DNA from: Rhodothermus profundi
GTDB lineage: Bacteria; Bacteroidota; Rhodothermia; Rhodothermales; Rhodothermaceae
NCBI RefSeq assembly: GCF_900142415.1
Contig: NZ_FRAU01000005.1
Location: 161,854 to 225,853, forward strand
Reading direction: 5' to 3'
Length of the DNA stretch: 64,000 nucleotides
Shown: piece by piece, positions 63,911-64,000 of the stretch
Layout: each line of letters opens with the position of its first letter
How positions within the stretch are numbered: the first letter of the stretch is position 1
Position numbers and translations under genes: made by a program
The notes under the pieces: generated by a model
Told to the model about the DNA's origin: nothing
The model's input: the letters and a program-made list of their open reading frames with translations, nothing else
Database searches by the model: none

Positions 63911-64000
63911 GGGAATTCATTCAGGCATTTGCCTGGCGTGTAAAATCTACAGGGCACTGCTGATCGCACTCCTTGCCCTCAAAAGTCAGCCTAGCGCCGC

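Noticed and set aside
1-64000. CRISPR arrays, insertion sequences, phage genes, rRNA or tRNA
   Set aside because: No regularly spaced repeats, transposase or integrase motifs, or tRNA/rRNA sequences were recognised on reading both strands.

Overview
The window looks like chromosomal DNA of a GC-rich member of the Rhodothermota/Bacteroidota, most like Rhodothermus. The evidence is a SusC/SusD pair, type IX secretion (T9SS) proteins (a PorV/PorQ-like barrel, a PorX regulator, a secreted protein with a T9SS-like tail), a GWxTD-domain protein, a bacillithiol-disulfide reductase (YpdA) and promoters of the Bacteroidota form TTG-N20-TAnnTTTG-like. Most genes are ordinary single-copy chromosomal genes. 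No rRNA, tRNA, insertion sequence or CRISPR array was seen.

Layout. 0-2.4 kb: a minus-strand hydroxyproline-type operon (GntR regulator, proline racemase-like epimerase, FAD dehydrogenase cut by the left edge) with a perfect 19-bp operator. 2.4-3.7 kb: a decayed stretch with no intact gene. 3.7-14.5 kb: EamA transporter, RsmB-like rRNA methyltransferase, S9 peptidase, M20 amidohydrolase, a DUF6515-like protein, a DUF7009-like/MobA pair, and a tightly linked Clp1-like polynucleotide kinase plus MRB1590-like ABC ATPase. 14.5-22.1 kb: an operon of TonB-dependent receptor, secreted protein and PorV/PorQ protein, closed by a 12-bp-stem terminator. 22.3-27.8 kb: glyS, a BP74-like lipoprotein, radC, rho and a hydrolase. 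27.8-30.6 kb: accessory DNA with a deleted ROK sugar-kinase remnant, a beta-propeller lipoprotein, several very small secreted or membrane peptides and a truncated thioredoxin-like protein.

30.9-37.3 kb: a Mur ligase with a membrane N-terminus, rnhB, aroK, truA, a kelch-like lipoprotein and arginine deiminase. 37.3-38.2 kb: two AT-rich membrane proteins that look acquired. 38.3-48.8 kb: tadA, ypdA, engB, sucD, gatA, tatA, add, aroA, an MGMT-family protein and the GWxTD protein. 48.8-53.3 kb: a susCD-type uptake operon with its promoter, operator and terminator visible. 53.4-63.9 kb: murB, an esterase, a CbpA-like DnaJ, an RNB ribonuclease, trmB, porX-tsaE and an M28 peptidase.

Together the genes suggest a heterotroph taking up peptides, amino acids and glycans through TonB-linked receptors and secreting proteins through T9SS. 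The parts most worth a second look are the Clp1-like/ABC-ATPase pair, the small-peptide/beta-propeller cassette, the membrane-fused Mur ligase, the unusual Rho and the AT-rich membrane pair. All functions are assigned by reading motifs; no database search was run.
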